From Zygnema cylindricum (lineage: Eukaryota > Streptophyta > Zygnematophyceae > Zygnematales > Zygnemataceae): a DNA stretch of 19,265 bases. The stretch is from positions 23,969 to 43,233 of the forward strand of contig JBBHKE010002503.1 of NCBI GenBank assembly GCA_037447655.1. The letters are read 5' to 3'. A program made the position numbers and the translations under genes. Under the pieces are notes generated by a model, which was given only the letters and a program-made list of their open reading frames with translations, did no database searches and was not told the DNA's origin. Shown here piece by piece: positions 19,243 to 19,265 of the stretch; position 1 is the stretch's first letter, and the number at the start of each line of letters is the position of its first letter.

Positions 19243-19265
19243 CTAAGAAACCAAACAACAGAAAA
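19243..19265 (-). other. Partial intron at the window edge
   Basis: In gene sense this ends in a U-rich run and TTCTTAG immediately before the first visible PurK exon, a good 3' splice site. The intron and the 5' part of the gene continue beyond the window. Confidence 0.8.

Overview
This is a eukaryotic nuclear window, most likely from a plant-lineage organism such as a charophyte alga, bryophyte or fern. The reasons are spliced genes with GT-AG introns that are U-rich or low-complexity, a fused PurK-PurE purine enzyme (an architecture of plants and fungi), a secretory family-61 glycosyltransferase, and a non-LTR retrotransposon with an apparent restriction-like endonuclease domain. The species cannot be fixed from the sequence.

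Two host genes can be rebuilt exon by exon, both on the minus strand and head-to-tail. (1) A GT61 glycosyltransferase has five coding exons between 5330 and 11358 (or 11547). All exon phases agree and give 611 or 674 residues. It should act in the ER/Golgi lumen. (2) The 3' part of a bifunctional phosphoribosylaminoimidazole carboxylase (PurK-PurE, ADE2 type) has seven exons between 15021 and 19242. They encode the last 251 residues, including the whole PurE domain. The 5' part lies beyond the right edge. Its small exons sit in introns made largely of purine or pyrimidine tracts and A/C-rich DNA.

The rest is mobile DNA and sparse intergenic sequence. Two full-length, non-autonomous TIR elements of one family (241-775 and 12578-13118) lie in opposite orientations on either side of the GT61 gene. 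They have about 25-bp terminal inverted repeats and TA target duplications. A diverged third relative appears to be split, its ends at 790 and 3754, by a decayed non-LTR retrotransposon at about 1034-3472 (reverse transcriptase plus endonuclease-like domain). A second, 5'-truncated copy of that retrotransposon at 13463-13918 has an exact 10-bp target-site duplication.

Layout: 1-240 unassigned; 241-775 TIR element 1; 790-3754 TIR element 3 with nested LINE; 3755-5329 intergenic with a 12-copy 9-bp minisatellite; 5330-11358 GT61 gene; 11359-12577 upstream region; 12578-13118 TIR element 2; 13119-13462 unassigned; 13463-13918 truncated LINE; 13929-15020 intergenic; 15021-19265 PurK-PurE gene. 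The two host genes show no pathway link. No new multi-gene system is evident. The most unusual signals are the GTAC-dense TIR family, the nested insertion, and a recurring short motif in the PurK-PurE gene that sits beside an alternative in-frame splice donor.
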